Source: Volvox africanus
Lineage: Eukaryota; Chlorophyta; Chlorophyceae; Chlamydomonadales; Volvocaceae
DNA: 64,000 nucleotides
Direction: 5' to 3'
Assembly (NCBI GenBank): GCA_030268105.1
Contig: BSDZ01000005.1
Span: forward strand, 806,001 to 870,000
Shown here: piece by piece, positions 41,591 to 51,652 of the stretch
Layout of the letters: every line of letters begins with the position of its first letter
How positions within the stretch are numbered: the first letter of the stretch is position 1
The notes under the pieces: generated by a model
What the model saw: the letters and a program-made list of their open reading frames with translations, nothing else
What the model was told of the DNA's origin: nothing
The model's database searches: none
Position numbers and translations under genes: made by a program

Positions 41591-41964
41591 TGCTATCAGA
41601 TGATGCATCAGTTAGGATTTATAGCGATCCGTTCTAGCAACGATCGCTTTATTAGAGCGGTACACGGCACTACATTAGCGATATATTTCAGGTCAAAAAG
41701 GAAATTCCTGCATATGCGTGCATGTATCGTTCTGGGCGATTGTCTGGGATAGAGAGTCATATCATTCCATAAGTTTGCATGCTATTTATTGACGAAGTTT
41801 TGCTTGCATAACCAACTTCTGCTATCTACGAACCCGATCTCGCCCAACCTGTAGTGCTATGCGCAATACCGAAGCTTTATTCCCTTTCTTTGGACTATCG
41901 GATACTACCTAACGAATACTTTCTCGTGATAACATCAAGCTTCCTTACGTCCGGTAGAGTAACA
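41591..41964 (+). repeat. Diverged solo copia-type LTR
   Basis: Follows the copia LTR in order: TGCTATCAGATGATGCATC at the start, ATAGCGATCC, GTAGTGCTATGCGC, GACTATCGGATAC, ACGAATACTTTCTCGTGATA, AAGCTTCCTTACGTC near the end. It is more diverged than the copies at 28412 and 57508. Confidence 0.7.
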
Positions 41965-42024
41965 GACTATGTCAATACTTGAAAAAGTATTTCTGAAGAC
42001 ATTCAATCCTCATAATAAGTATCA

Positions 42025-42410
42025 TAAAGGTGCTTATCTGAGAGTACAACCCTCCTACAATATGCGCCTTGTCGTACTGCAAGCGACTATTTATCCCTGA
42101 GGGCGGGAAGACCCTGGTGTTTATCAACACCTCCATTTCGGGTTCCAGTCGTTTCTCTCCTAAGTCGCCAGGTAGGCTATTACAGGTAGTCTACATCTCA
42201 ACAGCATAGTTAATCGTATGTCTAGATGATTTTCCAATGTTGGAGCTTGTCTGATAGTACAACACTCCTAAATCTGCGCTTTGTCGTACTGCTGAAAGCG
42301 TCTATCATCCCAAGGGAAACCCCGTTGTTTATGAACACCTCCATTACAGTTTTAGTTGCTTCTCTCCCATGTTGCCAAGTAGGCTGTTGCACCAGCAAGT
42401 AAACATTCAC
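42025..42410 (+). repeat. Two diverged tandem copies of a roughly 200-bp LTR-like unit
   Basis: 42030-42205 and 42240-42410 share, in order, GAGAGTACAAC/GATAGTACAAC, TTGTCGTACTGC, AACACCTCCATT and TTTCTCTCC/CTTCTCTCC. The first ends GTCTACATCTCAACA, like the copia LTR end. Confidence 0.5.
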
Positions 42411-42738
42411 ATCAGACAGCAACCACGATGGCAAGAAGCACCCAGGCATCAAGGTGCATGTGACGACACCCAAAATATGAAGATTGTGCCTGCTGGCTTG
42501 TAGGTAGGTGCAGCATCAATGGCCGGGATTACTGCTCAGCTCAGCTATGGTGGGGAGTTGCACAGCTGCTTTTGGCAAATGATTGTGCAAAATCGGAAAA
42601 CTGTGGTCAGTGCAGGAGCACATGGGGAGGTTTTGGGACATGTTCATATACAATTATGGGTTTCAGGGTTTAGGATTTATACATTTGGTTTTAGGGGTTT
42701 AGTGTTATATTTTAAAGAGTCAGCAGTCCGAGACAATG

Positions 42739-43795
42739 TGTTATAAAATCAGTTGGATATAGCGATCCATTCTACAATCGTGTTGTTGAAGCTGTACTTG
42801 GCAGTACGCTATTTATTGTATTATGGTTTGATTATCGCCTATGCGTGGGTCAATTCGACTTGAGAAGGCGATAAGCGAACGTAATATATGCATGCTAGTT
42901 ATAAGCATATTTGCATATATTTAGCTGGTTTGGCATCATGTGCGGCGACTTGTTACATCGCACCGCCAGCTGCATGACTGACGCGCCGAATATGTGAACG
43001 TTCAACTTAGTCAGAAAAGCACGAGCGCGCTGCATAATAATGATGTGAGATATTAAGATATTAATAATATTTGCTATATTATTACTCTATCGCTTGCGTG
43101 CGCAATGTGCGAGTGTAAGATTTGTCTACATCGCAGTGGTTCATCGGCAATCGAATATTGCTATCCGGACCCTTGCATCTTGCGGATGCTGTGAAGGCTT
43201 AATTGTTGGGATACACGGATATCAAAGTCTACACATTAGGGTTTGTCACACTTAGGATCGGCCTCCTAGTGTGAGTTGTACTGCGTACAATATGCGCGTA
43301 TGATAGATGCGAGGACGGCCAAGTAGAGCAGACTATAATGGAGCTTACATTTTGTATGCTATTGGAACACACTTGTGTTCATTCGGACTATTGCTAGCTG
43401 CTCTATTGTTGCGGCCTGAGCTAAGCCTGAGCTGAGCTGTCGCCGTGTGATGATGGCTTGCCATCGGCGCTGACGGCCGACCATATCATTGATCATTGTA
43501 AGTAATATCTTTCCTTATTCTCAGGTCTTCTGCTGTCTTTGTTATCTTCCGAGTGCTTTGCTGCTCTTGCTCCGGCATTGGTGTCTAAGTCCCCAGACGT
43601 GCAGATATCATATGAACAAAGGAGAGATACTACACCATTGTCCCGTGCTCATCCCATCTGTCGTGCTATACGCGCGATTATTTGAGCCCGGACCGAACTA
43701 GTAAGCCTTCTTTGACTATCGGATACAATGTAACGAATACCTTCCTTATTATAACGTCAGGCTTCCAAATGTCTGGTAGAGTAGACTCTACAACA
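42739..43795 (+). repeat. Solo copia-type LTR interrupted by a gypsy LTR
   Basis: The copia LTR starts at 42739 (TGTTATAAAATC) and ends at 43795 (CTCTACAACA), with CAATG duplicated directly outside (42734-42738 and 43796-43800). Its middle is interrupted at 42817-43634. A solo LTR arises when the two LTRs of an element recombine. Confidence 0.85.
42817..43634 (+). repeat. Solo gypsy-type LTR inside the copia LTR
   Basis: About 818 bp of the A/B LTR family in plus orientation. It shares long blocks with 649-1483, including TCGGACCCTTGCAT-like, GATGCGAGGACGGC and CCCCAGACGTGCAGATA, and ends GAGATACTACA. No clean target duplication is left. Confidence 0.8.
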
Positions 43796-44440
43796 CAATG
43801 TCCCCCTTGCAGAACCTGCTGGGCTACTGAGATCATTGTCATGGTAATGGTAATAGTGTTCTATCTACATGACCATATTCACATAATCATATTGCACATT
43901 TATCGAAAAGCCCCAAAACATGTAAATAATTCGGCAACTTGATGACACGTGTTACCACGTGCCATACGTGTTACCACGTACACAAGTTACCACGTGTAGT
44001 ATCCTGGGGTATCCAGGATGATCAGGAAACTGGACATCTTCCGATTGGTCCTAAACAATTTGGCGAATGTTAACACAGAGATACAAAACCACACACCTAG
44101 GGAACTATTGTAAGCACAGTAACCGGGTTTGGTGACCAGTTGGTTATCGGGGTGTACACCAAGTTACCTTCGCTATAGGGCTATGTATGGCTATAGAGCG
44201 GTTGTGACTATTGAAACCCCTTTCTTGCTAGTAACTGTAGTAGTTGTACATAAACGGCCAACACACCAGCACCCCTACCAACTTATAGCGGGTGTAAATG
44301 ATTCCAAACAGCGCCAAACGGCCTCTAACTGGCTGTTATGCCATGTTAACAGCTGTACACCCCCTATGAGTTGGTTATCAATATGATATGCACATAGCAG
44401 ATATGATAGGCAGTATGATATTATATTATATATATTGTAT
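43796..44440. other. Anonymous DNA with a G-box-like tandem repeat
   Basis: Around 43943-44000 the motif GTTACCACGT occurs three times at about 20-bp spacing, twice extending to the palindrome CACGTG. Otherwise nothing recognised up to the LINE stubs. Confidence 0.4.
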
Positions 44441-44526
44441 GGGTGTTACACTGTGGGTGACTCGCCCTTCAAAGACGAGCACCGGGGGTCCTGACCGGAC
44501 CGAGCCACAGCGCAGGGGAGGAATAC

Positions 44527-44559
<33 letters not shown>

Positions 44560-44647
44560 TTGGGTGTTACACTGTGGGCGACTCGCCCTTCAAAGACGAG
44601 CACCGGGGGTCCTGACCGGACCGAGCCACAGCGCAGGGGAGGAATAC

Positions 44648-44680
<33 letters not shown>

Positions 44681-44690
44681 TGTATGTATT
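44441..44690 (-). mobile_element. Two 83-bp LINE 3'-end stubs with ATGT tails
   Basis: 44441-44523 and 44562-44644 are the last 83 bp of the LINE, each cut at the same base (GGGGAGGAA) and followed by TACATATATGTATG and ATGT repeats. Because both share one truncation point and the same junction, they look like a tandem duplication of one stub and not two insertions. Same orientation as the LINE that follows. Confidence 0.85.
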
Positions 44691-45350
44691 GGGTGTTACA
44701 CTGTGGGCGACTCGCCCTTCAAAGACGAGCACCGGGGGTCCTGACCGGACCGAGCCACAGCGCAGGGGAGGAACACGTGGCTTTGTCTGTCTGTCCTGCC
44801 ACGTGCTCCCCCTCTCACTAGGGCCAGCGAGCCCTCATAGGCTCTCGCCTGGCCACTCACAGAGCACTCAGGGCTACCAAGAAACCACAGGAAGGCCCAA
44901 CAGAAAACGGGGGACACCTAGCTGCTCAAAGGACGGGGAAACCTCTCCTCTAACCCGACACTGACTAGACAGGAGCCTGGCAGACACACACAGTTCCCCT
45001 CAGAGGAGAAGCACCAGCAGGAAAGCACACCCTTCCACAGCCAAGCCAGAAGAACCCAACAAGAGGCGGAGGGGGGGATGACAAGCCGAACTGGCGCCCC
45101 CCTAGAAAGCCTTCCGGCCCCACCCAAAGCTGGCCCCGCAGACACCTGAACTGCACAACAAGGAAAGACCTCTCTCGCTGAACCCCCCTAAAACCCTAAG
45201 GCCCCGAAGCCTGGACACAGGAACCTCTAGCCACGAAACCCTCCACCCTCTCCCTTCCCCTCCTCAAGATCTAGACCGTCCTCTCCTTGTCTCTACCTCC
45301 CTCACTCTCCCCCTTTCCTCCCACAGAACCTCCTCCTCAAAACTCCTGCC

Positions 45351-48300
45351 CTAAAGCCCCTGCTCTGTTCTTGCTGCTCCATGGTTGGTGATGTCAACCG
45401 GATCTGCACACCGCATTTGCGTGCCAACTATGGCTAGGATGGGATGTTGTGGTCCCACTTGATCCCAGCCATAGTGAGGTATTCCCAACGCTGCAAAAGA
45501 ATGCAAGCGTGCCCAAAAGTCGGCAACTGTACGGGCCTGTGCACGGTCCAGGGGTGAGGTTGCTGTTTGTGTTGGAGTGTCCATTGCTGGCTGTGTCGTA
45601 GAGATGATTGGATGGGTGTTGGCATCTTCCTCTTCCTCTTGAGGGAACCCCCCTGAACGGTTGAAGAAGTCAGTAATAGCCCGTTGACGGGGTCCCTGCT
45701 CTGCTGTGTGGGTCTGTTGTTGCTGCCGCCGTCTGTGGGTAGAAGGCCACTGTGGCCTGTGTTCTCTTGTTGCCGCCCGGAGACAGTGCCTGCCATATTC
45801 CATAGAAGATAAGGCTGCCAAAGCTATCACGTCCCATGGGGCCTGCTCGCAACCGGGAGGTGCTTGGACAAGCCATAGCTGTTGCCTGGTCAAGCCCCCT
45901 TCAATGGTGGCTGATGTCGGCAATGGCAGATGTCTGTCAATCTGTTCTCGCACCGCCTTGGCTATAGGGCACTCCCAGAAGTGGTGCAGGCGTGGGGAGC
46001 AAGGTTGATCAGTATCAGCTCCATAGCTGCCACACCCACATGGTTTGATGGGCACCCTGGAAAGATGTGTGTTGCCAGGTATGGGTATCCCATCGACCAC
46101 CAAACACCACAGCGTCTCTTTGTTTTTATTTTCCCACCGAACTGCTGTCCACAGCCTGTCTAGGGTTGCCTGAAAGCGCTGGAGGTTAGTGACAGGACAG
46201 GGAGGAGCTGGACCGTCTGTTGGCATCCCTTGCGCCTCCTGCACAAAAGCTGACAAGAGCTCCAATCGCTCCTCCGCTGTTGAAACCCCTTGCAGCTGAG
46301 TAGCTTGGCTTACCGTGAGGTTGTAGAGAGGCACTATACCCGAGTCCCCTGGCAATCTCCAGCCCAAACGCCTGACGATCATGGCCATGACTGTGGTGCG
46401 GTCTGGTGGTGCTGGCATCTGCTGCTGCATTCTGTCCTCCACCCTGTCCGGCTGTTGGGGTTGTAAGCGGTTGACTACCTTCCGTGCTGCTGCTATCCAT
46501 GCCGGGCTGATATCGTTGCATAGAGCCGAGAGAGCCATACGGGTAGACTCCTTGTCTCGCAGTTGGGTGGGGCTAGCTGAGGGGTCTAGAAACTGTTGGG
46601 TCCAGTCTAGCCAGGTCATGTACTGAGGGAGGGGTATTTGGTCATGCTCCAGCATGTCGTACACCCTTACCAGGTCCCCAACTGTGAGCAGTTTTCTGCA
46701 TGAAGCCATCAGTGGGTGACGGGTTTCCAGGCCTGGGCGGTGGTTGTTACCATTGATGCTTCCCCCATTGTCCGAATTGTTGGGCAGCAAAGGATTTCCC
46801 CAGAGAGCAGCCGCCCAGCACCAGTCTCCAGGGGCTAAAGGTGGGTTGCTGACATCTTCTAGTGGTGGGAGGTGCCCTAAAGCCCCTACAATTCGGCTGA
46901 TCTCCTCAGGCAAGGTCTCTCCACCCAGCCAGGGCCCAGTTGCCTGGGCAGTGGTAAGGGCCCAAGGTTTAAAGGCCGGATGGGTGATCTCCAGGTAGGT
47001 GGCCAGGGTCCGGATCCAGGGGTGGAGGCTTCGAACATTACCACTAGTACCTGGCTCTTCCTCTTCTTCAGCAACCGTATTCATCGCCGTGTCCAGAAGC
47101 ATTACCCTCTCTCTCTCTCTCCTGGCCATCAGGGCCCCTCGGATGAATCGCACTGCCCACATGGCTTGTCTTGCCCGAATGTGTTGCCTGAGGGGCAGTA
47201 GGCCAAAACCACCAGTTGATGGGTGTCCCACCAAGAGTCTGCTAGGTACTCCAGTGAAGCGCTGGCCCTGGTCTTCTGGGCCCTGTTTCCGATCTACAAG
47301 GCGAGCAGCTAAGCGTTCAATGTAGGTCAGAGTGGTATCTGGAGGTGGTCCACCATGCTCCATATGCCAAGTGACTGTTTGCAGGCAATAGTTGGAGACT
47401 GCTGCAGCCCGACCAAAGGCAGAGAGCGGATAATGGGCTAGGCGTTGCATCCTCGTGTAGGCCAGGGCTAGCATCTCCGGCCAGTCTGGTTGGGGCGGCT
47501 GCAGTTGGTTGTCCATTGGCAAGTTAAGGGCTGTCGCAGTGGTGACCACCTTCAGGCCATTTATTGTGCTTCCCTGATGGTGGTCGTCCACAGCCCCTAT
47601 GGGTAGGATTTCCATCTTATCCAGGTTCAGGCGTTGACCTGATGCCCGGGCAAAAGTATCCATGGCTTCAAGGAAGGCTGGCACGGATTCCTCTCCTTCA
47701 AGGGCCACTTCTGCATCGTCAGCAAACTGACAGGCTGTGACCCTGTCTTCATCTGAAGGCAATAGGCGGAGGCCTATCTCTTGGCTCTTTAGCCAGCTGA
47801 ACAAGGCCTGGGCAACAAAGAGATACAGCAGGGGTGCTAGAGGGCAACCCTGTCTTACCCCTGCTTCCATTTTAACAAGCCTGGATTTGAAACCGTTCAC
47901 CATGGCTCTTGCCCGCGTGTTGCTAAGCAATATCCGGGTCCAACTGCAAAGCTGTGGGCCTGCTCCCATCGCCTCCATCGCCCCCATCAGGAAGTTGCGG
48001 TCCACTGTGTCATAAGCTTTTGCGAAGTCCAGGAAGGCCAGCAGACCTTGGCGGTTCAATTTCCGTAAGAGATGAGGCAGATGGCGTAGAAAGAGAACAC
48101 TGGCCCCAATGAGCCTCTTGGGCAGAAAAGCTGACTGCTCAGGGCTAATGATTCGTCCCAGGGCTGGCCCTAGGCGATTTGCCAGCACCTTGGCCAGCAA
48201 GCGGTAGTCCGAGCAAAGCAGTGTGATAGGGCGGTAGTTACCAGGCTGTTTGGGGTCTCCCTTCTTGTAAAGCACCTTAATGATACCATCCAGAAAGCCT

Positions 48301-50000
48301 GTTGGCACCTGCCCTGTTTTGCCGATAGCCGTGAAGAGGGCTGCCATGGTATGGCCAATCTCTGGCCAGAACTTGCGGTACAGATCCGTTGGGATGCCAT
48401 CCCATCCGGGTGCTTTGCCTGGCTGGCTCTTCTTCAGTGCGAAACCCAGCTCAGTCACAGCAATGGTCGGGGACCCAGCCACTTCGTCAGCTTCCTCAGG
48501 GAGTCGGATGTTGGCTGCTGCTAACTGGGTTAGCACTGACTGGCGATCTTCAGGAGTGGTGAAGTCTGGGGCTCTGCATACCCCTGCCCAAAAGTCCGCT
48601 ACGACCTGTGGTAGCTGTGCTGGATTAGTGACCAGTCGGCCTGAGTGTGCCTGGAGTGCCACTGGGGCTGTTTGCTGGTCCTGGATTTGGGTTTGCAGGA
48701 AGGTTGTCAGAGCTGGGCCAGGACGCTCTCCTGCGTGTAACCAGTGGACCCGGGTCTTTTTTGCCACCCTGGCGTTGTCCTCAATATGCACCCTAGCCAG
48801 TCTTGCTTGGGCATCTATGAGCTGCTGTAGTAGGTGTGGTGAGTGCGGCATAGTATCGAGGGCTTGTTGGGCCTGTTGGACCCCAAGGTAGGCCTCCTGG
48901 GTATGAGCACCTGGCTGCTGTCTGCGCTGTTGCGCTACCTTGTTGAGTTGGTGTGCTAGGAAGGTTAGTCGGTGTTTAAAACCAGGCCACCAAGCAATAA
49001 GGTTGCCCGGATTCTCTTCGACTGAGGGTGCCTCTTGGCATTGGTTCCGGATCCACTCCGCCATGCTTGTAGCCAAATCCTCATGGTCAGTGAAGGCCAT
49101 GCGTATACGCTTGATGCCTGGGCCCTTGACCTCATTTTTGCAAGGTAGGAGATGAAGTGTGGCAAGACGGTGGTCTGAGGCTGTGTGGAAGGAGATGGCT
49201 GTATGGCATAGGTACGGCAGCTTGGCTTCATTGATGTAGATGCGATCTAGGCGTGAACCGCCTGGGGTGGGTGCATGGTACAGGTGAGTGAAGTCACGGC
49301 GCCTTGGGTGGAGGTATCGGTGGGTATCTACCATCTGTGGGCCTGCCCGCTGCCGCATCTCAGTGATAGGCCTATCTGCTTGACGCCCATCTCTTCCTGC
49401 GGACGAGTCCCACTCTGGGTTTTCCACAAAGTTGAAGTCTCCTGCCCAGATAAGGGTGGTGTCCCTATTGTCCTCCATGGCTTGCGTTGTGGTGGCAGCC
49501 AGGGCGTTCTCGAAGAGTTGTCGCCGGGTTTCCGCAGCCATCGAGGTAGTGCCAGGTGGGAGGTAGATATTGCAGATGTGCAGGCGGTGTCCCCCCCAGT
49601 GGAGGATACAGTCGGTGAAACGGCCTCTCGTACATGTATGCTGGGGTGTTGCCAGTTTAGGTGCCAGAGCTGAAGCTAGCCCCTGTCTGATGAGGATGAG
49701 CACTCCTGCTGTGTGCGTCGAGTTAGACCAAGAGTAGGCTGCTATCTTCCAGTTTTGTGTGTGGATCTGTTTGGTGGCATAACGAAGATCCCGTTCAAAC
49801 AGGCATTGGTGCTGGAGGGTAGTGTGGTGGGTTTCCTGCAGACATACAACATCCAGCCGCTGCTCAGCCCATTGACGTACCGCTGCCTGAAGTCGACTGC
49901 CATGAGAGGCCAGAAGCCCTCGCATATTGTGCGTGGCTATGCGCAGTGGATGCCCTGAGATAGCTCCCTGCCGCTGACTTCTCTTGTTGCCTCTGGACAT
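45351..50000 (-). CDS. ORF2: LINE ORF2: endonuclease, reverse transcriptase, zinc motif, PIP box
   Basis: 1549 codons. Apurinic-type endonuclease in the first 300 residues: ATHNMRGL near 22, CLQETH near 52, WAGDFNFVE near 187, SRLDRIYINE near 255, SDHRLATLHL near 285. Reverse transcriptase: LYKKGDPKQPGNYRPITLL near 573, FLDFAKAYDTVD near 657, GVRQGCPLAP near 710, active site QFADDAE near 760. A Cys/His motif (CGCGSYG...HFWECPIA) near 1322-1347 is typical of L1-type C termini. Residues 1439-1446 (45686-45663) read QRAITDFF, a perfect QxxIxxFF PCNA-interaction motif in a Gln-rich, otherwise disordered tail. No RNase H domain is seen. The protein nicks the target and copies the RNA from its 3' end. 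The ATG shares its A with the ORF1 stop. Confidence 0.95.
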   Translation of the reverse strand: MSRGNKRSQRQGAISGHPLRIATHNMRGLLASHGSRLQAAVRQWAEQRLDVVCLQETHHTTLQHQCLFERDLRYATKQIHTQNWKIAAYSWSNSTHTAGVLILIRQGLASALAPKLATPQHTCTRGRFTDCILHWGGHRLHICNIYLPPGTTSMAAETRRQLFENALAATTTQAMEDNRDTTLIWAGDFNFVENPEWDSSAGRDGRQADRPITEMRQRAGPQMVDTHRYLHPRRRDFTHLYHAPTPGGSRLDRIYINEAKLPYLCHTAISFHTASDHRLATLHLLPCKNEVKGPGIKRIRMAFTDHEDLATSMAEWIRNQCQEAPSVEENPGNLIAWWPGFKHRLTFLAHQLNKVAQQRRQQPGAHTQEAYLGVQQAQQALDTMPHSPHLLQQLIDAQARLARVHIEDNARVAKKTRVHWLHAGERPGPALTTFLQTQIQDQQTAPVALQAHSGRLVTNPAQLPQVVADFWAGVCRAPDFTTPEDRQSVLTQLAAANIRLPEEADEVAGSPTIAVTELGFALKKSQPGKAPGWDGIPTDLYRKFWPEIGHTMAALFTAIGKTGQVPTGFLDGIIKVLYKKGDPKQPGNYRPITLLCSDYRLLAKVLANRLGPALGRIISPEQSAFLPKRLIGASVLFLRHLPHLLRKLNRQGLLAFLDFAKAYDTVDRNFLMGAMEAMGAGPQLCSWTRILLSNTRARAMVNGFKSRLVKMEAGVRQGCPLAPLLYLFVAQALFSWLKSQEIGLRLLPSDEDRVTACQFADDAEVALEGEESVPAFLEAMDTFARASGQRLNLDKMEILPIGAVDDHHQGSTINGLKVVTTATALNLPMDNQLQPPQPDWPEMLALAYTRMQRLAHYPLSAFGRAAAVSNYCLQTVTWHMEHGGPPPDTTLTYIERLAARLVDRKQGPEDQGQRFTGVPSRLLVGHPSTGGFGLLPLRQHIRARQAMWAVRFIRGALMARRERERVMLLDTAMNTVAEEEEEPGTSGNVRSLHPWIRTLATYLEITHPAFKPWALTTAQATGPWLGGETLPEEISRIVGALGHLPPLEDVSNPPLAPGDWCWAAALWGNPLLPNNSDNGGSINGNNHRPGLETRHPLMASCRKLLTVGDLVRVYDMLEHDQIPLPQYMTWLDWTQQFLDPSASPTQLRDKESTRMALSALCNDISPAWIAAARKVVNRLQPQQPDRVEDRMQQQMPAPPDRTTVMAMIVRRLGWRLPGDSGIVPLYNLTVSQATQLQGVSTAEERLELLSAFVQEAQGMPTDGPAPPCPVTNLQRFQATLDRLWTAVRWENKNKETLWCLVVDGIPIPGNTHLSRVPIKPCGCGSYGADTDQPCSPRLHHFWECPIAKAVREQIDRHLPLPTSATIEGGLTRQQLWLVQAPPGCEQAPWDVIALAALSSMEYGRHCLRAATREHRPQWPSTHRRRQQQQTHTAEQGPRQRAITDFFNRSGGFPQEEEEDANTHPIISTTQPAMDTPTQTATSPLDRAQARTVADFWARLHSFAALGIPHYGWDQVGPQHPILAIVGTQMRCADPVDITNHGAARTEQGL
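45663..45686 (-). other. PIP-box-like motif in LINE ORF2
   Basis: QRAITDFF here; QQAITDFF at 15593-15616 and 23045-23068; QRAITDFF at 53537-53560. All fit the consensus Q, any two, I/L/M, any two, F/Y, F/Y. It lies about 100 residues after the Cys/His motif and about 110 before the end. Confidence 0.65.
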
Positions 50001-51652
50001 TATTCGGCTTGGGTTTCCCGGTTGGGGGGGTCATACTCCTTCCCATCGCAGTCCATGTCCTGGGATGGGTTGGGGTTGTTTTTGGTTTGCCGGGGACGCC
50101 GAGTGGGTGTCCGCCGTGGTCGGAGTGCCTCCTTGGTTATACCACCTGATACCGTTGACTCCCTCTCCTTCCGTTGCAAGGCTAGTTTGGCCTTCCGGGC
50201 TTGCCTTGCCCTCTCTGTTTGGGCCATGTGCCGCTGGGCTCGTACCTCCTCTGGCAGGTGGGTCAGTCGCTGCTTGCGAATTTTGTTTTGTTGGGTTCTG
50301 GTGAGGGCGTGGCTGTTTGAGGTATGCTCTTGTGCCCTGGCCCTGGAGAGTGAGCGTCCAGCTGGTGCGTTGACCTCGTTCACCACCCCCTGGTTGTCTG
50401 GCTTTGATGCTGGTTGGGGAGGTGGTGGTTGGGCTGCACATTCTGTGACTACATCAGTGGTATTAGTCGGGGTTCTGGGTTTGCATGCTGCTGTAGCGGC
50501 TTTGGCTGCTGCTTCCCTGGCCATTGCTGCTGTTGCGGCTGCTTCGATGATAGCTTGGGGCGGCAGCCTGGGTGGTGGGGCCATGGGTTGGGGCGCCCCA
50601 GGTGGGAGTGGCATCAGAGAGCTGGGTGTGGGTTGCCTTGGGGGCCCCTGTGGGTGCTGCCTGAGAACATCCGCAAAGGATGGCACAGTGTTGGCCATGC
50701 TGGACGAGGGGTCCAGACCTCTCAGTCGGGCTGTGGGCTGGGCTGGGGGATTTGGCTGGTGGGTTGGCAGGCGTTGACGTTTGAGGTCTCGCTGGCGATT
50801 GAGCTCCGTTCGTGGAGGGGGTTTGCAGGGCATACGAAACGGGGCCTCCTCTACTACTGACCGGAGCCTAGTAGCCACCAGCATGCCCTGGTTCAAAAAG
50901 CCCCCCGGTCGTCCAAAGCTGAACAGGCTCTGGGGTGGGAGGCTGGGGGATCCCGGTGCCATTTTAACCCGCCATGTGTCAGCCATGCGCGTGGGTTTGA
51001 GGTCTTGGAACTCATCCATGGGTCTGGAGGATCGTTCTGATGAATAAGCTTGCGCTAGGAAGCTTGGGATAGCTTGCGGGGATAGGCTTGAAGGCACCCC
51101 TGATATCTCCCAGAGTGCTGGCTGCATCTTGTGGAGGTTTTTGATGTGGACCTCCACGGTGATGGGTGGGTTGTTCGGGAGAAGGTGGACTTGCCCCAGT
51201 CTCAGGTGTCCCCTGGCGACTGCGGGTGATGATAGGAGCCATGCCCTGCCACCCTTCGGGAGAAGAATGGTAATTTCTTGCACCACATTGCCATTGGGGT
51301 GCTTGTACTGGTGATGCCTGCCAATCTTTGGCAGGCTGCATGGTAGGCCTGGCATGTTGGCCACCATAACCTCGTACACTTTGGTAATGACTGCATTTGT
51401 GAGGGGCCCGAAAAGCTGGGCGTGGACGTCTGCCGGGTTAGAATCTGGTGGCCAATGGATGTCCATGGCCAAGGTCTCTTGGTCGAGTAGGATGGGAGTT
51501 CCTGCTGGTAATTCCCGTTGAATTTGGTCCAGGTTAACGAAGCGTTTTGCCATCGGAGGCCGGGCGGACGGGCCTCTGTTGGCTGCAGCTGATTCCTGGC
51601 CAATGGATTTTGTTGTTCGCGCGGTGGTCCGCGCGCGGTTGATATCGATCAT
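50000..51652 (-). CDS. ORF1: LINE ORF1, probable RNA-binding protein
   Basis: 550 codons from ATG 51652 (MIDINRARTT, supported by the matching start of L+) to TAA 50002-50000. A folded-looking N-terminal half (about residues 45-225: an FVNLDQIQREL stretch, KHPNGNVVQEI, RLGQVHLLPNNPPITVEVHI) is followed by a Pro/Ala-rich middle with EAAATAAMAREAAAKAA and a strongly basic tail (QQNKIRKQRLTHL, QTERARQARKAKLALQ). There is no CCHC knuckle. By position it should be the RNA-binding chaperone of the LINE particle. The fold is not recognised. The stop overlaps the ORF2 start as TAATG, which suggests coupled termination and reinitiation. Confidence 0.9.
   Translation of the reverse strand: MIDINRARTTARTTKSIGQESAAANRGPSARPPMAKRFVNLDQIQRELPAGTPILLDQETLAMDIHWPPDSNPADVHAQLFGPLTNAVITKVYEVMVANMPGLPCSLPKIGRHHQYKHPNGNVVQEITILLPKGGRAWLLSSPAVARGHLRLGQVHLLPNNPPITVEVHIKNLHKMQPALWEISGVPSSLSPQAIPSFLAQAYSSERSSRPMDEFQDLKPTRMADTWRVKMAPGSPSLPPQSLFSFGRPGGFLNQGMLVATRLRSVVEEAPFRMPCKPPPRTELNRQRDLKRQRLPTHQPNPPAQPTARLRGLDPSSSMANTVPSFADVLRQHPQGPPRQPTPSSLMPLPPGAPQPMAPPPRLPPQAIIEAAATAAMAREAAAKAATAACKPRTPTNTTDVVTECAAQPPPPQPASKPDNQGVVNEVNAPAGRSLSRARAQEHTSNSHALTRTQQNKIRKQRLTHLPEEVRAQRHMAQTERARQARKAKLALQRKERESTVSGGITKEALRPRRTPTRRPRQTKNNPNPSQDMDCDGKEYDPPNRETQAE

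Noticed and set aside
48280..48891. 203-codon open frame opposite LINE ORF2 (and its twin at 19831-20442, minus)
   Set aside because: It lies antisense to conserved ORF2 coding sequence in both copies and has no features of its own. It is a mirror frame of the LINE.
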